Positions 1-7,704 of a DNA stretch of 44,973 bases are shown one piece after another. This DNA is from Algoriphagus algorifonticola (lineage in GTDB: Bacteria > Bacteroidota > Bacteroidia > Cytophagales > Cyclobacteriaceae): assembly GCF_007655305.1 (NCBI RefSeq), contig NZ_VLOG01000021.1, positions 51,725 to 96,697 of the forward strand, written 5' to 3'. The notes beneath the pieces were generated by a model, which saw only the letters and a program-made list of their open reading frames with translations, ran no database searches and was not told the origin of the DNA. A program made the position numbers and the translations under genes. How positions within the stretch are numbered: position 1 is the stretch's first letter; the number at the start of each line of letters is the position of its first letter.

Positions 1-12
1 ATAATCATCCCC

Positions 13-100
13 TTGTGTGAGATTTTTCCTCATGGGCATTTCATCTGTTTATAATTTGTTTTTTAGAGGTCAGATAGCTTGTCCCGAACTTGATTCGGGA
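13..100. repeat. Junction of two units of an intergenic repeat, plus hairpin
   Basis: Bases 13-44 match the reverse complement of 12496-12527 at all 32 positions. Bases 38-73 match the reverse complement of 12594-12629 with two mismatches. The two blocks are adjacent here, sharing ATTTCAT at 38-44, but at 12.5 kb they lie at opposite ends of a roughly 127-bp unit. The left edge of the window is therefore best read as the end of one unit followed head-to-tail by the start of another. Bases 82-88 and 94-100 form a perfect 7-bp hairpin (TCCCGAA/TTCGGGA). No coding potential is seen in 1-257. Confidence 0.8.
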
Positions 101-257
101 GAATCTCTGTTATTGGTGATTCAGGAGTTTTAGATTGAGCGATACAGTGGTCTAATCCTTACGTAAAAATAAATGGAATAAACCAATTGACTTCTCCTGA
201 TTAAATCATGTGATCCCCTTGGCAATTCGAGTATATTTGCAAATTAAAAGAAAAAGA

Positions 258-779
258 ATGGATCAGGATATAGAAAGACTTTTTGAAAAAATGTGTGACC
301 CCAATGAGTCTGAAGCATATCTATTTGCAGACAAATTGGGACTGAAAGCAGACGAAGAAGCCAAAAATAGGCTGATAGAAATGATTAAAGGTGATAATTG
401 GGAAATTGCCTATCTAGCCTGCAGAGCATTATCTAAAACCCACTGGCAAGAAGAAGCATTGGACGCCATTTTCGAAGTGATTTTTGATAAAAAGAATAAA
501 AACCTTCAGGGTGCTTTTGTACAAATTTTAGAAGAATACAACCTAACCGAACGATTTGTAGATGTTTTTAGAGTTTATCTTTTTGGCAACTTCAAAGCAT
601 CTACTTTAGCCAAGGACCTTTTGGATCAGGTTGAGTTTGAAATTACTCCCCGAACGATACGTAAAGCTGAAAAACACTGGAACCACTACTTACATAATCC
701 TGAGGATGAGGGAAGTGTGGCAATTAAAAAATCAGAAGTAGAGCCTATGTTGCTGGAAATGAAGGAATTATTTTCCTGA
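258..779 (+). CDS. Small helical protein, HEAT-like, unknown function
   Basis: A 173-residue soluble protein with no signal peptide or membrane segment. The frame is open from a GTG at 210, but the ATG at 258 is preferred because it follows an A-rich stretch and gives a natural acidic N-terminus (MDQDIERLFEKM). The first 100 residues read as paired amphipathic helices, with a HEAT-like pattern around WEIAYLACRALSKTHW, where one repeat scores the state of a unit and the next begins. The C-terminal 50 residues are charged. HEAT-like proteins usually act as protein-binding scaffolds. No catalytic motif is visible. It lies 40 bp upstream of another unknown gene in the same direction, so the two may be cotranscribed. 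The HEAT assignment is tentative. Confidence 0.6.
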   Translation: MDQDIERLFEKMCDPNESEAYLFADKLGLKADEEAKNRLIEMIKGDNWEIAYLACRALSKTHWQEEALDAIFEVIFDKKNKNLQGAFVQILEEYNLTERFVDVFRVYLFGNFKASTLAKDLLDQVEFEITPRTIRKAEKHWNHYLHNPEDEGSVAIKKSEVEPMLLEMKELFS

Positions 780-819
780 AAATATGCAACATTTCTAATT
801 TTTCGGAGTTCTTTACTAT

Positions 820-1440
820 ATGCTGAATATAGATATTAGAGAAAGGCATCAGGAATTTTTTCTAGATTTTGGGTTTGAATTCAATCCATATTATTCAACC
901 TATGAGAAGTCATTTCCTCAGGGTAAGCAGGCTATTTTTGTCCATTTTACAGAGTATCCAGAAACCAATTATTTAGAATACAATTTAGGGGTGAGAATTG
1001 ATGCTGTTGAAGAATTGATCCACCGATTTTTACCTAGTCTCAGTGATTATTCATCAAGGTCCTTAACACTTATCCAAACTCCCAACAAAATTGATCCAAG
1101 TATCCCAAATCGGTTTGCTATTATCAGTGATTTCGAAATGGAAGAAGCTTTAATCAAAGCGGAGAAGTTTTTTATCAGAAACGGTTTCAAATGGCTGGAT
1201 AAAATGAGCGATCCTTTGACTTTAGAAAAAGCTTTTGTAGCCAAAGAAAATTATACCTTTAAGAGTCAGAACTTTATCTATAATGCATTCAGAGCTACGG
1301 CTTTGGCGAAATTATACAAACCTGAGGATTATCTGATTGTGAGAGAAAACTTTTTAAATCTGGTAGAAAAGCAACAAGTTACACCTTTCACTATTGCTTC
1401 TTATCTACAGTTTCTCAGTCATCTGGATGAAGATGTTTAG
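820..1440 (+). CDS. Hypothetical cytoplasmic protein
   Basis: A 206-residue protein I do not recognise. It has no signal peptide, no membrane segment and no cysteine motif. The first half is rich in aromatic residues and probably beta-rich (FGFEFNPYYSTYEKSF, VHFTEYPETNYLEYNLGV). The second half is alpha-helical, with a run from about residue 105 (FEMEEALIKAEKFFI) to the end. It starts 40 bp after the HEAT-like gene on the same strand and probably shares its transcript. Its last 4 bases overlap the end of the convergent hrpB gene. Its real length is supported by an uninterrupted frame and good codon use compared with shorter opposite-strand frames. Confidence 0.55.
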   Translation: MLNIDIRERHQEFFLDFGFEFNPYYSTYEKSFPQGKQAIFVHFTEYPETNYLEYNLGVRIDAVEELIHRFLPSLSDYSSRSLTLIQTPNKIDPSIPNRFAIISDFEMEEALIKAEKFFIRNGFKWLDKMSDPLTLEKAFVAKENYTFKSQNFIYNAFRATALAKLYKPEDYLIVRENFLNLVEKQQVTPFTIASYLQFLSHLDEDV

Positions 1441-3923
1441 AACTTCCGTTTCACGCCTCTAACAGCCTCTGCTTTGATCGGATCTTCTGGCCATTCATGC
1501 TTGGGATATCTTCTTTTCAATTCCTTTTTCACTTCGAAATATCCATTGCTCCAGAAGCTTTTTAAATCCTGGGTAAGCTGAACAGGTTTATATCCCGGCG
1601 ATAATAACTCAATCAATAAAGGAATTTTACCCTGATTAATTTTTGGTGTATCCAGCATTCCAAAAATTTCCTGAAGCCTGACTGAAAGGAGAGGAGCCTC
1701 ATCAGGTGATCTGTATTGAATTTGAATTTTACTACCAGATGGAACTTCCAACTTTTCGGGAGCTAACTTTTCCAATTCTCCCTGCAGTTCGTAGTCTAAA
1801 CTATGAATCAACAATTGTTTGAGATTGATTTTTTTCAAATCCTCATTTTTTTGAATGTCATTCAAATATGGGCTTATCCATTCCTCAGCTGATTCACAAA
1901 GGCCGTCTACTGTCCAATTGGGCCATTTTTCATCTTGATTCCATATCTTCAAAGCATTCACTCTTTGGATCAGTTGCAACGTTTCCTCATCAAAATTCAA
2001 AAGTAAATCACCCTCTTCACGAATAGCTTCTAAAATTGCTTCTTTGACTTTTGAACGATCATAATTTTTTAATGGTCTGGAGCCTAAAATAATTGCTCCA
2101 ATTCTATGTTCTGTCTGAGCTATCAAACCACCGTTTTTTCTATCCCAGCGCAAAACTTCCTTGGTTTTTACCAAAGGCACCAAGTCACGTGGATTTAATG
2201 GAGCTGCAAGCCATATTTTCCCCATACCTTCTCTTGCATCTATATCTGCCACAGCTATCCAAGACTCATGGGCTAAATCATCTCTATGGCCTATTTGAGC
2301 TATTTTTCCATTGGCTAATTGAAACTGCGCATTATTCCCCGGTCTTGCTGATGCTATTCGCTCAGGATAAGCGAAGGCCAAAAGAATTCCTGTTTGCCAA
2401 GGATCTACGGCACCATTTTCCGCTTCAACCTGAAACATCCTTCTGTATTGAGTTGCTACCTTCTCTATTTTCTTGATCCTCGGTATACTATGACCTCTAC
2501 TTCTAAACCTTCTTAGGGCCTCAATTCTTAAATTCAAATCAACTCCAGCCTCTGGTCCCAATGGATCCCGCTCTTCCAAAACTGCAGCTATGTCTGTTCC
2601 CAAACCCAACAAGTTCTGTTTTTCTGCATAGAGCAATAAATGCGCGATTCTAGGATGGCATGGCAGCTGATGAATTTCTTTTCCATGAGAGGTGAGTTGA
2701 CCATGGTCTAATGCTTCCAGAGATTCCAAAGTCTTCTCTGCCAAGTTTAGATTTCCGGCCGGAGGACGTGTAAGCCAGGTCATATCCCTGATTTCATCCT
2801 TTCCCCAAACTTTCATATCCAGAACTAAACCTGTCAAATCCGCCTCCATCAGTTCAGGAGTTCTAAATTCCTGTAATTGATTTTGCGTCGCTATAGACCA
2901 AAGCCTATAGGCCGTTCCTGCTGTTAACCTTCCAGCACGTCCGCTTCTCTGATCCGCAGAATCAGCACTAATTCTGTGTAAGACCAATTTAGAAAGGCCC
3001 GAACGAGGATCAAATCTATTGGATTTAGCATACCCAGAATCCACAACCACCTTGGCACCCTCTATGGTTAGAGATGTTTCTGCAATATCTGTAGATAGGA
3101 CAATTTTCCTTTTACCGCCCGCATGAGGCTGAATAGCTCTATTTTGCTCTGTAGGACTTAGCTGCCCATAGAGTGGCAAAATAAGGTCCTGCGGCAAGGC
3201 TTTTCTTAAAAGTGATTCTGCTTTTTTGATATCCCCCTGACCGGGTAAAAACACCAAAAAATCTCCCTCATGCTTCTTGGTCAATGGGATGATAGCTCTC
3301 GCTGTATCTTCCCCAATTGCATATTCATCAACGGGATTTAAATAATGAATATCTACTGGATATTGCCTTCCAGAACTTTGGATTACTTTCGAATTCAACA
3401 AAGAAGAAAGCTCTTCCGAGTTGATGGTAGCCGACATCAATAGGATTTTTAAATCAGGTCTCAGTACTTCCTGAACTTCTCGGCATAAAGCCAAAGCGAC
3501 CTCAGAATGCAGATTTCTTTCATGAAATTCATCAAAAATCACCAGTCCAACATCTTTCAATTCATTATCAGAATGCATCATTCTAGTTAGAATGCCTTCT
3601 GTAATCACCTCTAATTTAGTCCGATCACTTACCTGAGATTCAAAGCGAATTCTATAGCCTATTGTCTTTCCCACCTCTTCACCAAGCATGGAGGCCATTC
3701 TCGTCGCGATACTTTTAGTAGCCAATCTTCTGGGCTCCAGCATCACTATTTTTTTTCCTTTGAGCCAGTCCTCCTGAAGTAATGCCAAAGGTAAGAGTGT
3801 ACTTTTACCTGCCCCTGGAGGAGCTTGAACGATCAAGGAATTATTGGATTGAAAATGGCTTTTTACATTGGGGATAATATCCGCAACTGGAAGCTGAAAG
3901 GAATAAGGATCAAAATCTGACAT
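1437..3923 (-). CDS. hrpB: ATP-dependent helicase HrpB
   Basis: An 828-residue DExH-box helicase of the HrpB family, close to the usual length of about 800-850. Visible motifs in order are Walker A APPGAGKST (residues 34-42), motif II DEFHER, motif III SAT, the motif V region STDIAETSLTIEG, and motif VI QRSGRAGR. The helicase core is followed by the helicase-associated region and the long HrpB-specific C-terminal domain. HrpB is a broadly conserved NTP-dependent RNA/DNA helicase whose precise cellular role is poorly defined; in some bacteria it affects mRNA processing or adhesion. It lies downstream of the DUF2911 gene on the same strand, with a terminator hairpin between them, and converges with the 820-1440 gene with a 4-bp overlap. 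Confidence 0.95.
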   Translation of the reverse strand: MSDFDPYSFQLPVADIIPNVKSHFQSNNSLIVQAPPGAGKSTLLPLALLQEDWLKGKKIVMLEPRRLATKSIATRMASMLGEEVGKTIGYRIRFESQVSDRTKLEVITEGILTRMMHSDNELKDVGLVIFDEFHERNLHSEVALALCREVQEVLRPDLKILLMSATINSEELSSLLNSKVIQSSGRQYPVDIHYLNPVDEYAIGEDTARAIIPLTKKHEGDFLVFLPGQGDIKKAESLLRKALPQDLILPLYGQLSPTEQNRAIQPHAGGKRKIVLSTDIAETSLTIEGAKVVVDSGYAKSNRFDPRSGLSKLVLHRISADSADQRSGRAGRLTAGTAYRLWSIATQNQLQEFRTPELMEADLTGLVLDMKVWGKDEIRDMTWLTRPPAGNLNLAEKTLESLEALDHGQLTSHGKEIHQLPCHPRIAHLLLYAEKQNLLGLGTDIAAVLEERDPLGPEAGVDLNLRIEALRRFRSRGHSIPRIKKIEKVATQYRRMFQVEAENGAVDPWQTGILLAFAYPERIASARPGNNAQFQLANGKIAQIGHRDDLAHESWIAVADIDAREGMGKIWLAAPLNPRDLVPLVKTKEVLRWDRKNGGLIAQTEHRIGAIILGSRPLKNYDRSKVKEAILEAIREEGDLLLNFDEETLQLIQRVNALKIWNQDEKWPNWTVDGLCESAEEWISPYLNDIQKNEDLKKINLKQLLIHSLDYELQGELEKLAPEKLEVPSGSKIQIQYRSPDEAPLLSVRLQEIFGMLDTPKINQGKIPLLIELLSPGYKPVQLTQDLKSFWSNGYFEVKKELKRRYPKHEWPEDPIKAEAVRGVKRKF

Positions 3924-3931
3924 GAGTTTAC

Positions 3932-3968
3932 AAAAATAAAAAGGCCATCAAGATAATTCCTGATGGCC
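3932..3968 (-). terminator. Rho-independent terminator after DUF2911 gene
   Basis: GGCCATCA (3943-3950) pairs perfectly with TGATGGCC (3961-3968) around a 10-nt loop. On the minus strand the stem is followed by a T-rich tail (TTTTTATTTTTG), which ends transcription just before hrpB. hrpB therefore needs its own promoter or relies on read-through. Confidence 0.8.
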
Positions 3969-3989
3969 TCCAAAAACTTTAAAATCTAA

Positions 3990-4502
3990 TTACATGCTAG
4001 GAGCAAGCTTTGCTTCAGCTTTTCCATATTCCCACATAATGCTTAGCTTATTATCGGCTACCTCGTATTTCAAACGCTCTTGAAGAGAGGAAGATTGCTG
4101 AGAGGCTACTTTCACTCTCAACTGATCTTCGGAAGAATCGTAATCGAACGCACCCCATTGCTTGGCAACTTTATTGAAGATGAAAGTGGATTCATATTCT
4201 CCAGGAATGATGAAGAAACTATAGGTTCCAGCTGGTAACTTTTGACCTTCTACCATAATATCCTTGGTAGTGGTAATCGTAGTAGCTTCATTAGCACCAG
4301 CACGCCATACTTGACCCAAAGGCACTAAATCACCCCAGATCATTCTGCCTTTGACAGCAGGAGAGGAGTAATTCACAGTAATTTTAGCATCACCTACAGA
4401 GCCTTCGGCGGTCATAGCTGGGCTGGCTTTTTCTTGGGCTTGAGCGGCAAAGGCAAATCCAGCCAATACTGCCAAAGCAAAAATCTTTCTCTTTAAATTC
4501 AT
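3990..4502 (-). CDS. Exported DUF2911 domain protein
   Basis: A 170-residue protein with a clear Sec signal peptide (MNLKRKIFALAVLAGFAFA, cleavage near AQA-Q). The rest matches the DUF2911 pattern: an early NYSSPAVKGRMIWGDLVPLG segment, then VWRAGANEATTI, then a LPAGTYSFFIIPG segment and a W-E-Y near the C-terminus. DUF2911 proteins are common in Bacteroidota and are predicted to be periplasmic beta-sandwich proteins; their function is unknown. The gene is flanked by its own terminator downstream and an 84-bp gap upstream, so it is probably monocistronic. Confidence 0.85.
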   Translation of the reverse strand: MNLKRKIFALAVLAGFAFAAQAQEKASPAMTAEGSVGDAKITVNYSSPAVKGRMIWGDLVPLGQVWRAGANEATTITTTKDIMVEGQKLPAGTYSFFIIPGEYESTFIFNKVAKQWGAFDYDSSEDQLRVKVASQQSSSLQERLKYEVADNKLSIMWEYGKAEAKLAPSM

Positions 4503-4586
4503 GGTTTTCAGTTTTTTTGAATTGGATAATTTACAGAAAATTCAGAAATATTTCAGATCCTATTTTCCCAACTCTGTTAAAGCATG

Positions 4587-5735
4587 CTAAATTTTTACCC
4601 AAGCTTGCTTTTTATTACTCTCTATGATTCTTTCTCCGATAATCAATTCCCTTAAACCATCCGCAAATGTTGGAAAGCTTGGGTTATCAGGCTGTTTTCC
4701 AGTTCTTACAGCTGCATAAACTTCTTTAAACATCTGCTTTGAAGTATCTGGGAACCCTTCATTATGTCCGCCTGGGAAACTAATCAATCCGGCAGCTTCG
4801 GGAGTAAATAAGGCTGGATCTTTCATCAAATGCTGATTAGCACTTTCTCTTTTTCCAATCCACAATTCATTCGGTCTTTCTGAATTGAATTCAAAATTCG
4901 ACTTAGAACCTGCGATTTCAATATTCAACCTGTTTTTTCTGCCTGCATTGACTTGAGATACAGTAATTGACCCTTTGCTTCCATTGTCAAAACGAAGCAT
5001 TACAGTGGCATGGTCTTCTGTATTGATAGGAACCTCTTCGTAATCATCCATACTCAGCATTTTACCCGAGTATGTTTCGATCGCTTTGAGAGGCTTCAAA
5101 CGGGTTTTGTGAACAGTAGAAAAATCTGCCATAACCTCCTTGATTTTCAATCCGGTCACATATTCTGTGATATCCAATAAGTGAGACCCAATATCAGCAA
5201 TAGCTCTTGAATCACCGGATTTATCAGGTTCTAATCTCCAATTATAATCTGTTTGTAAAAAGAGCCAATCCTGAAGGTAGGAGCCCATAACTGCATAAAC
5301 CTCACCCAACTCACCACTTTCTCTCATGGTTTTCATTTGTCTTACCACAGGATAATAGCGGAGATTGAAATGCACTGCGTTAACCAATCCTTTGCTTTTA
5401 GCCAAAGAAACTAACTCCTCTGCTTCATCTATTTTTACTGCTAAAGGCTTTTCGCAGATGACATGCTTTCCTGCCTCTAAAACTGCTTTTGCTTGCGCAT
5501 AATGCAGGAAGTTTGGAGTACAAATATGAACAACATCGATTTCAGATAATTTAAGCATGTCCTCGAAGGTGTAAGCATTAGGTATACCTAAAAGTCTGGC
5601 TTTTTCTTCAGCCAATTCTTGATTGACTTCTACTAAGCCAGTGACCATTACATTAGGAATTCTTCGAAGTGCTTCCAGGTGAGCCGGTCCAATAAATCCG
5701 GTACCAACGATGGCTGCTTTAATCGTTTGAGACAT
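4587..5735 (-). CDS. Gfo/Idh/MocA family oxidoreductase
   Basis: A 382-residue NAD(P)-dependent sugar or inositol dehydrogenase-type protein. The N-terminal Rossmann fold has GTGFIGPAH (residues 11-19). The canonical EKP motif is intact (E95-K96-P97), with K96 the expected catalytic lysine. The DIGSHLLD segment supplies the usual Asp/His pair. There is no signal peptide, so it is cytoplasmic. Substrate cannot be read from sequence; this family oxidises or reduces sugars, inositols and amino sugars. It stands alone between the DUF2911 gene and the metallo-hydrolase gene, with a 127-bp upstream gap. It is a useful intact comparison for the paralogue at 31199-32317, which has lost the EKP motif. 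Confidence 0.9.
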   Translation of the reverse strand: MSQTIKAAIVGTGFIGPAHLEALRRIPNVMVTGLVEVNQELAEEKARLLGIPNAYTFEDMLKLSEIDVVHICTPNFLHYAQAKAVLEAGKHVICEKPLAVKIDEAEELVSLAKSKGLVNAVHFNLRYYPVVRQMKTMRESGELGEVYAVMGSYLQDWLFLQTDYNWRLEPDKSGDSRAIADIGSHLLDITEYVTGLKIKEVMADFSTVHKTRLKPLKAIETYSGKMLSMDDYEEVPINTEDHATVMLRFDNGSKGSITVSQVNAGRKNRLNIEIAGSKSNFEFNSERPNELWIGKRESANQHLMKDPALFTPEAAGLISFPGGHNEGFPDTSKQMFKEVYAAVRTGKQPDNPSFPTFADGLRELIIGERIIESNKKQAWVKI

Positions 5736-5862
5736 AGGTTATGTAGGTTTTATATGTTTGAATAAAGTTTCAAATTAGGAAAAATGAATCAATTTCACTC
5801 ATGACTTTTGATCACAAATTCAGGTCTTAAGAAAGCCCTAAAAGACTATGATCAAGAATGTA

Positions 5863-7029
5863 TTAAAAAATACTGGCCTTTCTTTCCTGAAAATCAGAGA
5901 GATCTACCAAGTCAGGATTGATCCACCAAGGATAAAGTTCGGGTTGACTTTCTTCTTTAATTTCTATCATAGAACCGATTTTAGGCACTCTGATTTTCAA
6001 TCCTAATTCCTGAGATTTGGCCAAAACACGCTCCACGGGGTCTGTCCAAGAATGCATAGCTAAGCTAAACGCTCCCCAGTGAATGGGCATAAACTCTTTT
6101 GCTTTAAGATCCAGAGCAGCCAATGCCGTTTCTTCAGGCATCATATGGATTTCTTTCCAATTTTCATTGTATTGCCCGCATTCCAACATAGCAAAATCAA
6201 ATGGCCCAAAACGATTTCCAATCTCCTGAAAATGTGGACCATACCCACCATCTCCACTGAAAAATAGTTTTTCTTCTTCGCCAATAATAACCCAAGATCC
6301 CCAAAGTGTGCTAAAGCGATTATTCAATCCACGGCCCGAAAAATGCCTGCTGGGTGTAAAAATCAAAGATATATCCTGAACCTTGAAGTCTTCCCACCAA
6401 TCCAACTCTGTTATCCTAGCTTTCTCAATTCCCCAGGCTTCCAAATGAGCTCCCACGCCCAATGGTACCACAAACTGCTTGGTTTTTCCAGCTAATTTCT
6501 TGACTGACTCATAATCTAAATGATCATAATGATCATGAGAGAACAGTATCATATCGATCACCGGCAACTCTTCAATTTCTATAGGAAGCTCTTCGAAAAA
6601 CCTAGGGTTTCCTAACCAAGGGTGGGGAGAGGGAACTTTCCCAAACATGGGATCTAACAAGATATTTTTACCGTCTATTTGAAGTAAAAATGCAGAATGG
6701 CCAAACCAAAATAGCTTTGTGGATGAACTATTTAGCAGTTCAAGAGAATCAATTTTTACTATCGGGATATCAAAGTCAGGTTTTCTGGCAGGATCATTTT
6801 TGAAGAACTCAGGAAGTAGCTTGATGGCTTTCGCTAAATCCATTCCCATTTCAGTTGCTTGAAGGTTATGAAACTTGCCATCTGAATAATGATCCAATTT
6901 TTCAAATTCGAGAAGTTGCTCCGGTGAAGACTTACCTCCAAACTGAGGGCTAAAACTGATAAAAAGAAAACCGAAAAGGAGAGGTGCCAAAAAGAGGATA
7001 AGCACGAAGAGCAATATTTTTTTTAGCAC
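5863..7029 (-). CDS. Membrane-anchored metallo-beta-lactamase-fold hydrolase
   Basis: A 388-residue protein with one N-terminal hydrophobic helix (about residues 4-25) and then an MBL-fold domain. The zinc-binding motif is H165-D-H-Y-D-H170 in SHDHYDHLD. Further ligands are suggested by SGDGGYGPH and the IHWGAF segment near the C-terminus. The architecture resembles NAPE-PLD/RomA-like hydrolases, including the WFGHSAFLLQ strand before the metal site. The start is a GTG at 7029; an in-frame TAA lies 30 bp upstream and no ATG intervenes, and this start yields the full membrane helix. It diverges from the molybdenum hydroxylase genes across a 214-bp region. The substrate is unknown; a phospholipid-like or lactone ester is only a family-based guess. 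Confidence 0.85.
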   Translation of the reverse strand: MLKKILLFVLILFLAPLLFGFLFISFSPQFGGKSSPEQLLEFEKLDHYSDGKFHNLQATEMGMDLAKAIKLLPEFFKNDPARKPDFDIPIVKIDSLELLNSSSTKLFWFGHSAFLLQIDGKNILLDPMFGKVPSPHPWLGNPRFFEELPIEIEELPVIDMILFSHDHYDHLDYESVKKLAGKTKQFVVPLGVGAHLEAWGIEKARITELDWWEDFKVQDISLIFTPSRHFSGRGLNNRFSTLWGSWVIIGEEEKLFFSGDGGYGPHFQEIGNRFGPFDFAMLECGQYNENWKEIHMMPEETALAALDLKAKEFMPIHWGAFSLAMHSWTDPVERVLAKSQELGLKIRVPKIGSMIEIKEESQPELYPWWINPDLVDLSDFQERKASIF

Positions 7030-7243
7030 AGGAAAATGGATTTTAGGTTTTGTTTAAGCCAGAACTTGAAAATTATTTTATTAACCAAAAAAGGAGAAAA
7101 AAGGTCCGAGTGCTTTGATTTTTTTATCATTTATTTCAATCAGGCCTCATTATTTGCCTATCAGACAATTAGGAAGTCAGATTTCCATAAATGGCATTTA
7201 TCAAGGGATGATTTTTTGTAACTTATGAGCAAATAAAAGAACC
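7030..7243. other. Divergent intergenic region, promoters expected
   Basis: A 214-bp AT-rich spacer between the divergent metallo-hydrolase and molybdenum hydroxylase genes. It must hold promoters for both directions, but I see no convincing TTTG/TAnnTTTG pair at the expected spacing and no strong palindrome. An open frame at 7036-7221 is AT-biased and not supported as a gene. Confidence 0.4.
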
Positions 7244-7702
7244 ATGGCAACTTTCAACTTAAAAGTAAACGGTAAAAATCATCAAGTGGATGTGGAAGAT
7301 GATACCCCTTTATTGTGGGTTTTGCGAGATCACCTGGGATTAGTCGGAACCAAATTTTCTTGTGGTGTAGCTCAATGTGGGGCATGTACTGTTCACATTA
7401 ATGGCAATTCCACTTTTTCCTGTGTAACACCTATCTCAAGTGTAGGAAACTCAGAAGTTATTACCATCGAAGGTCTTTCGGAAGATGGAGATCATCCTGT
7501 TCAAAAAGCATGGGAAGAAGTCGATGTAGCCCAATGTGGCTATTGTCAGGCTGGACAGATTATGCAAGCTGCAGCATTTCTGAAAAGCAACCCTAATCCA
7601 AGTATGGATGAAATTGACAATGCGATGAATAGAAACATCTGTCGCTGTGGTACCTATCACAAAATTAGAGAAGCAGTAGCATTAGCCGCTAAAACTAAAT
7701 AA
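7244..7702 (+). CDS. Molybdenum hydroxylase 2Fe-2S subunit (IorA-like)
   Basis: A 152-residue electron-transfer subunit of the xanthine oxidase superfamily, type IorA. The N-terminal plant-ferredoxin-like 2Fe-2S site has C40, C45, C48 and C60. The C-terminal helical domain carries the second cluster with C98, C101, C133 and C135. All eight ligands are present. It has no export signal; in this class the small subunit is thought to be co-exported with its Tat-bearing partner. The large subunit follows after 2 bp. No FAD subunit gene is nearby, which fits the two-subunit isoquinoline oxidoreductase or membrane aldehyde dehydrogenase type rather than xanthine dehydrogenase. The natural electron acceptor, often a cytochrome c, is not encoded here. 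Confidence 0.95.
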   Translation: MATFNLKVNGKNHQVDVEDDTPLLWVLRDHLGLVGTKFSCGVAQCGACTVHINGNSTFSCVTPISSVGNSEVITIEGLSEDGDHPVQKAWEEVDVAQCGYCQAGQIMQAAAFLKSNPNPSMDEIDNAMNRNICRCGTYHKIREAVALAAKTK

Positions 7703-7704
7703 TC

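Noticed and set aside
1437..1440. Overlap of the 820-1440 gene and hrpB ends as a possible frameshift or fusion
   Set aside because: The genes are convergent; a 4-bp overlap of stop codons is common in compact genomes, as also at 25762-25765 and 36051-36052.
7036..7221. 61-residue open frame between the metallo-hydrolase and hydroxylase genes
   Set aside because: Its composition follows the AT-rich spacer, it has no recognisable domain and it overlaps the expected promoter region.
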